DNA of 64,000 nucleotides, from positions 5,086,501 through 5,150,500 of the forward strand of contig JAWRVZ010000030.1 in NCBI GenBank assembly GCA_037043235.1, given 5' to 3'. Origin of the DNA: Rhodeus uyekii. Its lineage: Eukaryota > Chordata > Actinopteri > Cypriniformes > Acheilognathidae. The first letter of the stretch is position 1, and every line of letters starts with the position of its first letter. Shown here one piece after another: positions 26,303 through 41,406 of this stretch. The notes beneath the pieces are model-generated. The model saw only the letters and a list, made by a program, of their open reading frames with translations. It searched no databases and was not told the DNA's origin. The position numbers and the translations under genes were made by a program.

Positions 26303-29300
26303 CACTTTAGCTTAGGGTCCAATTCTCAATATTAACTAACTACAGTAATACCTCGGTTTACGAGTTTAATTCATTCCAAGAGCGAGCTCGTATCCCAAAA
26401 TGCTCGTACACCAAAACAATTCCCCCATAAGAATGCATTAAAAATCAATTAATTCGTTCCACACGACCATAAATGCCCATGTTAAATATTTTGTTTTTAT
26501 TTTATCCTATTAATTACAGTTAAAATTATAACCGTTAAGATCTCATATAAATACTAATTAGTAATTGACAATTAAACTCAAAAAATACTTGACAATTTGC
26601 TGTAACTCACTTTGAGCAGCGTCTGCTGGCATGAAGGAGATGAGAGACAGAGGAGGGAGGAGGAAAACACAAAACCTGGATTCAAGTGCAAATGAGTGAA
26701 TTTATTATAATAGTGCAGAAAACAAACGAAGTGATAATCCAGAGTGAAAGTCGTGGAACGGGAGACGCGCGCGCGACCACCGCGAGCTCCGGGAGACGCA
26801 CGGGCGACCAACGCGAGCTCCGGGATACGAGCGCGACCACCGCGAGCGACCAACGCGAGCTCCGGAGTGGAGAGAAGTGAGGAGACAATGAATTCATGAA
26901 CCACATATATATTTCACTAAGTGAACAATAGCGATCACGATTAATTAATGTTATCACTTCTAAACGTATCACTGTGGTGAATGATGCAGCCAAACAGAGC
27001 GAGGCTGAGAGAATGAATGCTTTAAGGGGTGATAAAGGGGTTGGAACTGCGGGACTGTGTTATGAGAGGCTGTCATTAGGATATTTCCATTAAAAATGCC
27101 CGCGAAGATGCTGAGCGTAGGACCAAAATGCGCATGGGTGAGGGAAAAACTTGCTCGCACTCCGATACAATGCTCGTACACCGATTTGACCCTCCATGCT
27201 CGTACACCAAATCGCTCGTAAACCGAGGTACCACTGTATTTGCTAGTAGGGTAGTTGTTGTATATGTAAAATGCATTGACTTATTAATGTCAAAACATTA
27301 TTGCTTTTACTGTCAAAATAAATGATTGATTTGATGATTAATAAATGATAAATTCAAGTTTACCTCACTGATGAGCATGCGTCCAGCCATAGTCAGACGG
27401 GTACGTGGGGAGAAATGCGGTGTGATCATAACACGCAGCCCAGCCTCTGGGAATGAGAGCTGGTGTGGCCTCGAGATCAGCAGCTCATCCACCATCACTA
27501 CTGGAGACTCCTGTCCTGATTCTGCCGGAGCTGAGAACAACACAGAAAATAAATGCATAATATGCCCCACCAGTTTGGAAGCGCTTCTTTCCTGCTACAG
27601 AAAATTAAAACATAAATGCACAAGTACCTTTCTTTAATAACACCATGGAGGTGTTACAATTGACTCCCACTTCATCACCCTCTTTATCTGTGGACATTTC
27701 TCTCCTCGCACAACACTGGGCTGGATTGCCACATGATCTTTGGACAAAGCTGCCAATCTGACTGTTAAACCTGCGAATAAGATTAAAGTCACAATTAAAT
27801 TAAAATGGACAATTCTTATCTTTTTATGAAATATTGCAGTTTTTATTATAAATGATTTATCTGTATTTATCATTGTTATACATTATTCATGTGCCTTGGA
27901 ATCTTTGATGAAAATAACTTCTCCTTATTGCAGTGATATCTCTTCTCTATTCTGATGACGTGTTTACTGTCACAAGGGCATAATAACCTGTCACTCACAG
28001 GAGATCGACCAATAGCAAACCACAACCATCCAATCAATTCCCCATGGTCAAAATCAAGTCCCATCTTACATTTTTGTTCTTGTTCGAGAAGCCGTTTTAC
28101 ACTCTGATGTCACAATAGGGAAGAAAAAGCCATCACAACTTCCATTTCATACCGACTTTAAAACAAAACCAACCAATTTCTCTTTCTGACATATTACACA
28201 CTTTTAAATTTTAATATATAAACATGCTATTGCTAAAAAAATTGGGTTGGTAAGATTTGTGCTGAGTAAGGTTTTGTTTATATGATCAAAAATAACTAAT
28301 AATGTGAAATATTATTGAAATTTAAAATAGCTTTAAAATACATTTATAATGTTTCACAAGATATCTATTTCAAATAAACGCTGTCCTTTTGAGCATTCTA
28401 TTAACACTTATGTTGTTATGATTTCGAGCCCCTTGCCTTCCCCTCTCTGGCCACCGGAGGGAGTTCTCACATGTATACTGACACACACACACACTACATT
28501 TCCCATGATGCCGTTCACTGGACTGATTATCGCACCAGCTGCGAACCATCACACAAACTATAAAAGACTCACACACACGAACTGTGATCGTGAAGTCTTG
28601 ATTTGCTATTGTGCACAAGTCTGAGCGGTTATTGTCCTGACTGTTGTTCTGTTACCGATTCTGCTTCCTACCCATCACTGAACCTGTCTACCTGCCTTTT
28701 GACCCATGCCTGGAATATCGTTGTTGAATGTTCTCTGCCTGTCCTGATTATCCGCCTGTACGACCATTCTCATTAAAGACATGCTATTGGCTTGTGAGTC
28801 CCCTTCGTTACATATGTGGTGTTCATATTTTTGTTGTGTAGCCAGTATTCGCGTGTCTGGTGTACTTGGTGTACCATTTTTCGGGTTTTTAATTAATATG
28901 TTAAAATACTCAACAGATGTTTATTTCATCCCAATTACAAGCAATATAAAGAACATATAAGGTTAATATGTGTCCTTTACATTTGTTAGATCACATTTAT
29001 GAATTAAGTACTTTTTTTACTTTAAAAAAATTTAACAATAAAAGAAAATGAATTAGGATATCGCATCAGATAGATCACATAGGATACTAACGATGTGTCA
29101 ACTGTGTAGACAAACTTGGAAGATTTAACATGTCTGTTCTTTGTAGTCAGGAGTAGGGTTGGTAGACTTGTTTATTGTATCGTTCCCACCATCATCAACT
29201 TCCTTTTTACTGCCCCAGCTTGTAAAGTAGTCCCTCACTACCTTACAAGTCCCTGAGTCATGTGCAGAGCAACTCTCATTCCTTGATTTTTGACAGGGGT

Positions 29301-32300
29301 CAATTTCAAAGCAGATGAGGAAGTGGCATCACAGGCAGCCCAGATCTTTATACCATATTTTGCAAGTTTAGATGATATATTCTACCAGTGGTGACATTAG
29401 GCTCTGGGTTGTAAAACAGGGGGAGGCGGTGCACCCACTTGTCCGATTTTACAGTTTTGCTTTCAGCAGACGCTTTTACCCAAAGCGACTTACATTACAT
29501 TTAAGAAACACATTGAATCAGTTCTTGCTTTCCATGAGGTTGAACCCATGATCTTCGCGTTGTAAACACCAGTGCTCTACTGGCTGAGCTACAGGAAAGC
29601 TGGAAGTCTCACATGGGAGATGGCAGCAGGCTTGTCTCTCTGCCATCGAGCTGGTCTGTCGTCTCGGTTATCAAAGCGGATAATCCTGAAAATGATTTGG
29701 AAGTTTTCCAAAAACATAATTTTCAGTATGGAATCTGGAAAAGCTATCTATGAAAAGCTCCGCACATAGTAACTGCCATCCATGTCAGGCCTGGTTGTAT
29801 CCTTATCGCATTGGCAGCCATGTAGAGTGGCTCATTTCTTTGGCAAGAAGACCATTCAATTTCACAATTTTTTCTTCACTTGTGAGCTGCTAATGGGCTT
29901 GTCTTGGGGCTGGCTGCTGACAGGCTGGTCCTGTGGCTAGTCTTAGTTTTGGAACTATCTAATGCTCAATCTCATCCTCTTCTTCAAAGTCACTCTCAGA
30001 TTCAAAATTTTTAGAAAGTATACTCACATTATGAAACCTCTTCCTCTACGTCATCAAAACCTTATCTCAATTCAAAGCATTGCCATTTGCTTACAGAGCT
30101 AACACAGGCTCAGTACCTCCTACTTCCACTCGTGCAACAAATCTACACACCTTCCAGAAACCTACGATCGATTACCGTAATAGCATTGACTTGTGGTACC
30201 ATCACAAAGAGGCACAAAATCACTCTCAAGAACATTTTCGTTCACTGTTCCTTGCTGGTGGAACAATCTCCCTGACTTCATCTGGAATGCAAAATCCCTG
30301 TCAATATTCAAAAGACAGCTGAAAACGAATCTCTTCTGTGAGCATCTAAAAAAATCAAGTCATCCTTGCTTTCACTTACCCTCCATTTCAGTCCCTCCAT
30401 TCTCCACTACTTCAAGCAATATCTGAAACTTTGTATTGTGAACACTTTTTGTGTACTTTTGACTCTTTAGGATGAATCACTTTCTATATTCCTCAAGTTG
30501 TAAGTCGCTTTGGATAAAAGCATCTGCTAAATGATTAAATGTAAATATTCTCTCTCCTCCAAAATCAATTCCAGTGTCTTCTGAGCAGAAAATCTTTGTC
30601 ATTTCGATCAGGTGTGGTCATTGAAAATAAAAATTGAAAATTGTACAGATATATATGTTCTTCACGGAAAATGAGCCAAGGTCAATGAGTCTGAGTTTGA
30701 AAACTATAATTAATCGTATCCTTTTTCTTTTGATAAAAATTGAAAACAGGTCTCACAGACCGAACACCATACAAGGGTTAATCAAGGAATAAAGAAAGCA
30801 GTAAAACAGTTTTCAACATTGAACTAATAATTGCGTACTAAATCAACATATTATAATGATTTCTGAGGGATCATGTGACACTGGAGTAACGATGCTGAAA
30901 ATTCATCATATTGATGCTGTTTTTGTGAAAATTATTAGTTATCACTTAATTTCTTCACATATTTTAAGCACCTTTCATTAATACCTATATGCATAATTAG
31001 GTGTCCTGTTTGGATCATTTTTGGCAGAAATTTGTGACACAAACGTACAGTAAATTCTTAAAATTCATTGTTAATTATTCTAACTATAGTTTTTTTTTAA
31101 CCACATCAATAAACACATTGTTGTACATATTGCAGTTTCAAAGTTTCTCAAAGGGTTTTTGAGTTGCTGTTTGCTGTTAAAGCACTTGATCGGGGCATAC
31201 AGCACACCATCCTTCAAAACACAACATACTCTTCATCTTTTCAATCTTTTGTTGTATCTGAATGGGATAAATATGTAATATATTGTATTATCAACACCTC
31301 TGCAACAAAACATGCTTCAGCTTCCCTGATCCAAAAAACTGAAAAAGATAGCAAGGATGTTCATCACAGTCACCAACAGCTCAAGCTTCCTCTTATGGCC
31401 TTAAAAGGTGCTTAATGAAGACTGTTGTTATCTAGAAGATCCTTATCTCTCTAGAATCTGTGTAGTCTGTACAACACTGTTACTCATCCAGGCTCCTTTC
31501 TAAACAATAACTGAAACTTGGTCCTCTCTCTCATAGAGTCATGCATGTCATGCATTTGCTTGAATGTGGAAATTCTCAACCCGTAGCAACAAAGAGGAGA
31601 GACATTCATTTAACTGAAGCAAGAGGGAGCTATGTGTAAAAGACATTTCTATTTAGGCTATTATTTTATACGTTTATTTGGGATTTAGAGCCAGACAGAG
31701 ACAATGTGTAATTAATTAATTCTGGAATTATATGTTATAATTTCTTAGTTCAGCCCAACTGTTTCTTAGTTTCGTCCTCTGAAACCTAACCATCTAGGGA
31801 GTTTTTCCTTAACATATTAGCCTAACTTATACTCACTTCATGATAAGAATATAGACTCCATACATGGAGATCAGAAGCATGGATTCCCACCTATAACAAT
31901 GGATACAAAGATTGTTAGCAGATATAACTCTTATATGTATAAAAATTCCATTTAAGTATAAATGTTTTATCTTTTTAATGCTTCTAAATAATGAGAATAA
32001 TTTGCTTGAACATGTAGACATGGGTGTAGAAACTTACCATACAACTCTTTCGTCATAGATAACCTGAAGAAACGTAGACAAATGAAAGGGTAAAATAACT
32101 GGGATTTGAACATGAATCTTTATGCAAATATGTATAAAACATCAAAGAAGTAAATCTAGAGACTAGTGTGTCAGTCATTATTGATTAATACGTTTTTAAC
32201 GTAGGGGATAGCAAAAAAATTAAAATTCAGCGAAAGCACTAAGATGCACAATAAGCATTATATACACTAATAAGCATTAAATATTAAGTTAATATTTCAA

Positions 32301-35300
32301 TATTTTAATGCCACATTTGCACGTTCAAGGGACTCTGATGTCAGTTAATAGTCACAAAGAAACATAAATTATATTATATATAATTATAATTATATTATAT
32401 TAAGTAAGTAATTTATTTTGATGTCACTGTGATTGGAGGAAATGGTTTGGAAACTGCTTGTTTTAAGAGTGTTCACACTTGGATTTGCACTCTTTACAAG
32501 GAGCCCCAAAAGCCCCAAGAGACATACACTCCACGTGGAGTGCGCCTCATAACACAGGGACAAAGCCTATAGTGCATCCCAGAGGTAACTGAAAAAGTCA
32601 AGGCTGAAAGGGAAGAATCTTAGAGTACTTCTCCAAGTAGGTAGTCCCCTTAGAGCCTGGAGGTAAAGCATACTGCACACTTCACATACCTGAAAAGGAA
32701 CTAACCCTAAAATAACATCTGTAGAGAACACCTTTTGATTCACAAAGTCTGGAAGACACTAAGGTAGTTAGTTTGTGAAGTATGGATACACACAGACCTG
32801 TTATTCTCCACCAGATTCCTAATAAGAGTCAAAGCCACACTCCTAGTGGAGTGAGCCCTAATGTCTAGAAGTGAAGGCATTTTATGTGCCTCAGATGCAA
32901 CAAAATCAACAATCCAATGGAATAGTTTTAGCACATCAGAGCGTAAAGTTTCCTCGTAGAGGGTGTTCTAGCACTTAGGTTGGTCTCAATAGTCTCATTT
33001 GAGAGACTGGAATATATGACTGGCAAATCTCAGGGGCCAAGCCTACAGTTCACAAATCTCAGGCTGAGGGTAGAGCATTGATCCTGCGCCTGTGAAAGAA
33101 GGTCCCTCCAAAGGAGATCTTTCCAGGAGAAACATTGGGTCTGAGAACCAGACTCTGGCCAGTCAGAATGGAGCCACAAATTACATGTAAACTTGATCCC
33201 CAAAGCAACTGCGGAAAAAGGCATACAAATGCAGCCTCTGAGATGTCTGTAGTTCAAATGGAGCTGGAGATGTGAAGGCGAACCAGAATGAAGAGTGAGG
33301 GAACTCTGTTGAGGCAAACAGGTTCATTTCCACTCTGCTGTACCTCTGTCAAATCAACTCCACAACCTTCGGATGGAGTCTCCAATCCCCGGGCCTCAGC
33401 CCCTGCTTTAACAATATATCTGCTCCTATGTTCAAATGCCCTGGAATATAGACTCCCTCATGAGCAATCTGTTTGTAGTCCAGAGCAGGATCTGCTGTGC
33501 CAACCTGAAAAGAGGGCGCGGATGCAACCCGTCATGGGGACTACAGATGTGTCATCCAACAGGGAAAAATGGGAAATGGGAAAAAGCAATATAGCTAGAA
33601 ACATTGCACTCATCCTCCAGAGATGAGATGAAGAGTCTTCCCAGAGACCGTCAGCTGGACATTCACAACAGCCTGTGTAAGGACGTATCCGTTGTGATAA
33701 TCCTTTGATGGCAAAAATGGGAATCTATGCAATATCTGGGTCTTCAGGAAACGATACAAAGTGTCACAGTGAAACCCCTGCTCCAGTGTTGACCCTTCTT
33801 ATTAAAGACCTCTGAAATTCGTAGTGGCATGTTGTTAATCAACTTCAAAATGACATTTTGCAGAATATCAGAATGTCCTTGATGTTATTCCTGGAGAGAA
33901 GTGGCTTCTTTGCTGCCCTTCTTGACACTAGGCCATCCTTTTGAAAGTCTTCACCTCACTGTGCGTGCAGATGCACTCACACCAGCTTACTGCCATTCCT
34001 GAGTAAGCGCTGCACTGGTGGTGCCCTGATTCCGAAGCTGAATAAACTTTAGGTGACTGTCCTGGCGCATGGTGGACTTTTTTTGAGCGCCCTGAAGCCT
34101 TCACAACAACCGAATCTCTCTCCTTGAAGATCTTGATGATCCGATAAATAGTTGATTTAGATGCAAACTTACTGCCTGTGAATCCCTTTTTGTGCAAAGC
34201 GATTAACATAGGAAGATTGATTTCAAATTGCACCACCCTCCTTTTAAAGCTTCAAATCTGTTTTTCTAACTCAATCAGCATGACAGAGTGATTTATAGCC
34301 TTGTCCTCATCAACACTCTCAACCTTGTTAATGAGAGAATCACTGGCATAATGTAATAATATTTGTGTTATTCTCAAAACCTTTGGCCATAGCTGTACAA
34401 CCTAAATACCCTAAGTGAGTGAGAATGGCATCTCAGTGTTCAATCGCAAACTGCTTAAAGGTTAGAGTTGATAAGGTCAGACCGAAATGATGGCTGCATT
34501 CTTAATGCTTTGCCCACAAAGAAACCCCTCAGATTTAAGTCCTATTATCTCCTTCCACAGAGAAGTTACCCAGCTGCCAAATGTTGTCTGTGGGAGAATG
34601 ACTGCCAAGGCTAGATATAATCCATATTCTTTGTATTAAACATTAACTCCACAGAGTTAAATGCAGCCAAAAATCAACTAGGCAGCTGGTTAATTGCCTG
34701 AAAATACCATATTTAAATATAAAACATCTAGAACTCCTCAGATGTTCATTCTACATTTAACTAGCTAAATTCTAAATGCAGCCATTAAAACAACCAGACA
34801 GGATGTAACATGGTCTGAATGATAGGCTGAATGTACTAATTTATGTTTTTAGCGCTGATTCTTTGTCACCTGACTCATGCTGTTGACCAATCAAGATTAG
34901 CATTTTCAGCATGTGTTTCAGCACTGGCTCACACAAGAGTGACACTTTAGTGTCTATGTCATTACACACAATTGAGTTCTACTCAAAAAGGAAATTATTT
35001 GATTTAATTATCTTGATTTAATAATATATATTGCTATTTTATTTCTGCAGACCAACTTCTGAACGTTATTTCAATGTTACATTCAGTTTAATGAATTAGC
35101 TTTTCATCAACTCATGAATCCCTGCAGTTCTCTTGTGAACCTCCATTTGCTAAACCCTACCTTAATAAAATTTATTTATACTTATATTTATTTATTTCAG
35201 GTCTCTTTTACCCTTTGTTACGTACGCTGAGCTACGTATGTTTCTTTTCCTTTTGGACATCTGTATGGGTATGCGGTGTCGTGTGTGTGAAACTTATTTG

Positions 35301-38300
35301 TTGCAGGTGGGAACGTGATTGGATGATTCAACTCTGACGTAGGAGCCAATCGTCTTCCACCGCGACAGTTTAAAGGCCGCCCCAACTTCAAGCAGAGAGA
35401 GAGAGGAAAGAGCGAGCACGCTTGATGCTTGATGAGGATGGTTCTCTCGTTCGAGAGACCAATCTGAGAGTTGCTTATGTTTTGAGTTGTAACAACTGCT
35501 GTTTGTTTGTTCGTGCTTGTTTCGTTTACCCTTATTTTTGTTAAGTACTTTGGTTGTGTCTTTTGTTTGTTGTATGGTCCGACGTTAACAACCCTGTTTA
35601 CTGGTGGGAGAGGCGGAGCCAGGCAAGCAGGTCGCGACCTACATTACATCACGTAGTTTCATTTCTGTATTAGACACACTAGGTTTAGGAGGGGTGCTTA
35701 TTTTGTATGTTTTTGCTTATTAGTTAGTGTAGTTTATTTATGGCGTCTTTTGGACGCTGAAGATGTTTATTTTCACATCTTTTGTTGTTAGTTAGTTTAT
35801 TCTGATTAAACTTAGTTATTGGTGTTTTGTTTTATTTCGTTTATGATTTAAGCACCTTCTCTTTATTTCTCTTCCTTTCAACCAATATGAATTTATTCTA
35901 TTTCTTGTTGATTGTACATATTATATTCATTTATTCACTATTTATTTAATTGCACGGATGGACATTAAAAACATTTAATGGTGAATTATTTTGCTTTGTG
36001 ATCCGTTTTTCCGTTCCCTTTTTCCACACTGTTCAGACACACATACACACATACACAAATCATTCTTTTTGTTGCGTCTTAATCCTAGACACACATAACA
36101 ACTAAACGAGGGACGTAACACCCTTCCTCACATGTACCCATATACTCACCAAAATCAAGGCCAACACTGAGAAGATGTAGTACAGCGAGTCTCTGAACAT
36201 AGGCCACCACGTAAGGGCCACAGTCTAGGACACAAATGGACACATGAAAAACTGTAGCAATATGCTTATATCAAGTGTTTAGTGCAGTTGTGTTCAATGT
36301 AATTATGATAAAGAATGGCTAAATAACTATGTACAGTTTTGCCACTTATGGAGAACCTGATTTCATCATCTACAACCTAGAACAACATTACAATCAACCA
36401 ATCATATTTGAGGGACAAGTTTAGTTGATTCTACATCCATGTAGTTCACCTATCATTATGGGATAGCTTATGGAACATGTCTAACTGTACAAAATCAGGA
36501 TTCTTACCATTAAAGAAGGATCAATACAAAGGGAAAATACAAATCAAGGTTGTTAAAAAGTTGTTACTCAAGTATCGGTAACAAATGTTCAAGATCCAGC
36601 TTCTTGTCTCCAGAGCTATACTGCTCAGAGCAGTAATGAAAGGGAGAGCACACACTTTAATTTAGTTCATTGGAGTTGTTTTACAGATATAAAGTTCACC
36701 AGTTTATTAACCACCCACAAAAGACATAACGTCTGTATATATTTGTTTACTTTCAGTTGTAACGAATGGTGCTGTGTAAAATACGTTATGTTGGTTGATG
36801 ATGCAAGGGAGAGAGAGAGTTTATGGATGAGACTTTAATCCACACTTGTACAGCTCTTATGGTGATTTTCAGGACTGAAAATGGACACTTCATTTTTTGT
36901 GTAATGTACAATAAACTACAATTAATCCACTATTTTTCTAAAAGTGGATAAAAGCAAGATGTTATATAAGTTATAACCTTAATTAAACTAAACTATATAT
37001 GTTCTATCTTTATGCAGAATACATTCTTTGACTCTGTAGGCATCATTGTCCAAACTTTTTTTTAAAGGGGGCCGGAAGCAGAAGCTCATTTGCACTTAAA
37101 GGGGCTTACACAAAAGTAACACGTTTCTTCTCACGCCCAAAAATCGGCAATTTTAATATCAAAATGATCTGTGAGGTATTTTGAGCTAAAACTTTCCCAC
37201 TGTGCCACTGCCTCAAGATTTCCATAGTTATACTTGTCTATCAATATTTTGCAAAAATAACTTTCAGAAATTAATTTGAACATCAACCATTATACACATT
37301 CATTTGTAATTCCACAGCACACAGAGAGTAAAGCTGATGCAAACTGCAAAATAAATATTTCTCATCATGACTCTATGTTTACCAATCAGGTAATCCAGAT
37401 CACTGGATAAGATCCATATTTACCAATCAGTTTACCCAGGACGCTAGATAATCCCCAAACATTATCCCTAATCCCATCATCTTCCTTGCCATTAACTTTT
37501 TTGATGCAATAAAGTTTTTAACCAACTTTTCGTTCACTGCTGGAGTCCTGAATTTTCTTTATCAGCCTGGATTTGGTTTTATTGGTCAACTACTACAACA
37601 GATATTATGAGTTTATCTATTACTAGTAATGATTATAACTAGTAAAAGCAGAAAAATCTATACTTGATCGGTACATGAATGGTACAGTTGGTTTCCAGTA
37701 GTCCAGATATTATTTAATATTAATCATAATAAATTAAAATAATAATCTTCAATAATTTAATGGAGCCAGCCAAGCAGGACATCACAGGTTACAGTACTGC
37801 AAGATGGTGGCGCTAAGTTGGTGTCGCTAACATCTTTTTTCCTTTTTAAATGGTTACATTTACACTTTAAAAGGAGCTGCCCCATAAAAAGGATTCATTA
37901 CAGACAGAGGGTCAGAATGAAGGTTGAAAAAAAAACATTTTTTAAATAATAATATAATATATTAAATATAGAAGCTGATATCTGCCACAGAATAAAAATT
38001 TGAAAAGTTAATTTGAGCTTTTTATCTCTCAGTTGGGATGTTTTTCATGCAATCATCTCAAAATTCTGACTTTTTGAAAAATGTCCAATTCGGAGGTAAA
38101 AGGTAGATCACAATCTTTCAAGCAAAAAACTATTTTTGTGTGCGTTGCAATTCTGACTTTTTCTCGCAATTGCAAATTCATAACTTTTTTTGTCATGATC
38201 CCTTTAATACATTGTACCTTCTTTTGTTAAGCTCAGAGGAATGAATGATGAGGTCAGTTTTGTAGATCAGTATTTGTACCTGGCGGGAAAAGATGCCACA

Positions 38301-41300
38301 CACTCCAATGATGACGAGTATGTTGAAGACAGCCGACCCTACAATGGTGCCTACGCCGACATCACCCTCTGTGATAAATACACCTGCCATCAAGCAAATA
38401 AACAATATGTAATAATATGTGACAAATTCGAAGTAACAATGTGTGACAGAGAAATTACATTGATTTTCATGTGATTTAAATGATAAAAAATAACTCAATG
38501 GACTAAAATATTTTGCTATTTTAATATACCTTGATGTTGTTCCAAACCTATGTACATATCTTCCAAAGAACACAAAATAATAACTTTTTGCAGAATGTTA
38601 GCTTTTCTACTGAAATATAATAACTTTTTCAGGGTAACAAACTGAAATGTAACTATTTATTCATTTGTAATCTTCTACTCAATTGTAGCCTTCAAAGCAC
38701 ATTTATTCAATGAGATCTAATGGCATCGGTTATTGCATGAAGAGCAGATAATGAGATTTTCAGTAAATAATAATTACAATTTCGGTCCTCTGTGGAGATT
38801 GACAGTCCCTGGTAATTTAGGTAATTAAATCGTCAAAATCTTATTTATATTTATTCTGCTTTTCACTAAAATACCTTGTTTAAAGTAGATTTACAGGAAA
38901 TGACATGCATATATATTCTAAAATAAAAGCATACCATAATATATTTAAATTTAACTAATAATCCTTATATGTATTCCTAATAATCATTTAGGTGAGTTTA
39001 TATATGTAGTATGTGCATATCTTGCATTTTATGTAAATTCATAATGAATTAAGTAGAGGTAGGCAATCAACAATAATGCAAAATCAAACTGACCAATTAA
39101 GGAAGTAAATAATTCGGGAGCTGAACTTCCTGCAGCCATAAAAGTAGCTCCAGCCACGTCTTCACTCAGCTGCAGATTCTAGTGAAGAGCATTATATACA
39201 GTATGATTAATCATGGATGCTATAATGTGCAAATAATACAACTGTCTCTTTCACAGTTTCTTGATATTTATCTGCACTCATGGATACCACATTAAACGCC
39301 ATGTACTTCAACTAATCCTCCCTTGTGAAAAAGAAGTGTACTTAATTAAACTGAATGTGCACTTGTAATGTACATCAGAAAGAACATCATACTTTTAAAA
39401 AACTATTATCTGTAGCTGCAGATAATATGCATTTATCATACTACTGCATCCTATTTTTTATTTAGTGTATACTTTACACAGCAAAATTCCAGAAAACCCT
39501 CTACAACCCACATCTATGGGCTCACAAGGTGCTTTCCAACCTCTCATTTGACACTCAACCACCACCTCCTGGTACTTACACCTTTTCCACTCATTCACCT
39601 CTTCAATATGGTTTCCCAGGGAACTATCAACTCTATGAGGAACACCTGCTTTGTGGAGTTTGTTATTAACACCATATCTGGCCTCAACTAAGTTGTCAAT
39701 AAGGATTCGGGAACTTGAGTTGCCTCCCAAACTCAACTCACATGTCCCAATCTGAAGCTGACATGCAAATCTTTTTTCTTTTTTTTTTTTTGCACCACCG
39801 CGCCAGCCCTTCCAAAAGCAATGTTTCTCTGGCAGTTCTTTACTGCCGATGGATTTTGAAATGGGCTCAGCAACGGTCTTCAAAACCTGGTTGTGTCATC
39901 AGTGGTAACAGCCATAAGGCTTTTGGACAGCTACTGAGGATGAGCTCGAGTGAGCTCTTCCAGGGGAGAGTGAGTATACCGGAGAATTGTTCTTGCCCCA
40001 AATGTGGAGATTAGTTGGGCTTGGTAAATTTGGACTAAGAATTTAATCTGCTGGGGTTCTGCCTGCCAGATCTCAGACTATGAGTTCTTCCCCTGCAGTG
40101 CACTCCCACCTTGTCCAAGCTTCCACCATCTTGGTCTATCCCTACCCTGGGCTTTGTCATAACGTGGTTGTGGGATGGGTTCCAGCCCTACTCTAACTGT
40201 TTCCATTGTGCCCACCAAAGTCCTGTGTCCCAGTATACCTATTCCTATGGGTTTATACTGATAAACCTTGTGATCTAGTTAAAAAATCTCTGTTAGATGT
40301 TGCAAAATGTATTTTTTTCACATAGTATGTTGTACAACATTTTGTTTGGATCATTATCTGGCTTGGTTGATCATGTGATCTACGTAACCATGTGGCTCCT
40401 TCACTAAGCACTGTAAGCTTGGCATTAACAAAGATCATGTGACCGAAATGTTTGCCCCTCTTTTTACTAAAGCACTGATTTTATCTCACACTTGATGACT
40501 TTTTCTTTGGTAGAGTGTGCAGACTCTCTTGAAGTGTTTTATCTTTTAAAATTAACGCTATCCTTAATTATGAAATTTCTGAGATTTCATGACATTTCCC
40601 GAAACACACGCTAAACAGTGCCGAACACAAAACACTGGGCCAGCTAAGCAATCACAGCACATTTTGTATTTTGGAACGAGGATTTTTTTTTTAACAATCA
40701 AGCATAAAAACATCCGAGTACACCTCAAAAACAACATCAAGACTTTGTAAAAAGGCATAATAATTTAATTAAAACTAACATGCAGCTAAGTGTCTGAAAA
40801 CATTGTACTCAGTTCAAACTTATTCTTTTAAAGAATAGTATTTCTGTAATAAGTGCTCTTTTCAAAAGTATGCTACGTTTACTTCTTTTTCACAAGGGTT
40901 CCCAGTCGAATCTTTGCCTTTTAAATGACACAATTCTTAAATCTTGACAAATGTTCCCAGTTGCATGAATCTCTGCTGTTTTAAAGGACGCAATTCTTAA
41001 ATCCTGACACAATGTGAACAAAAAGAATTTCCTAAAGGGAAACACCTAGCAATCTTGATGTATTAATTAACACTTTACACAGAGTTCACATGACACATAG
41101 GATCAGTGAAGACCCATGGGAGTAAGGAAACAAGGCTGTCATCACCTCGTTTTCTGAGAAATGGTAAAAGTGACAGGCTGTCATTCTTATTCCAGATGAA
41201 ATGTCTGAAAGGTGGCACAACTCACCTCTGAGATCTTCTCCAGGGAGGGGACAAAATAGTCATCGCAAACAATAGCAAGTGCGTAGAACATATAGATGGC

Positions 41301-41367
41301 CTGCAATGAGAAGAGAGAAGATTAGATAGATAGATGGATAGATGGATAGATAGATAGACAGACAGGC

Positions 41368-41406
<39 letters not shown>

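Noticed and set aside
26126..26335. Ile-Tyr repeat frames on both strands
   Set aside because: Product of the TA microsatellite.
29541..29597. Apparent tRNA gene
   Set aside because: Has A and B boxes but no acceptor stem or 3' half, and continues into a SINE tail.
33288..33626. 112-codon + strand frame
   Set aside because: Lies antisense in the DIRS relic; no domain.
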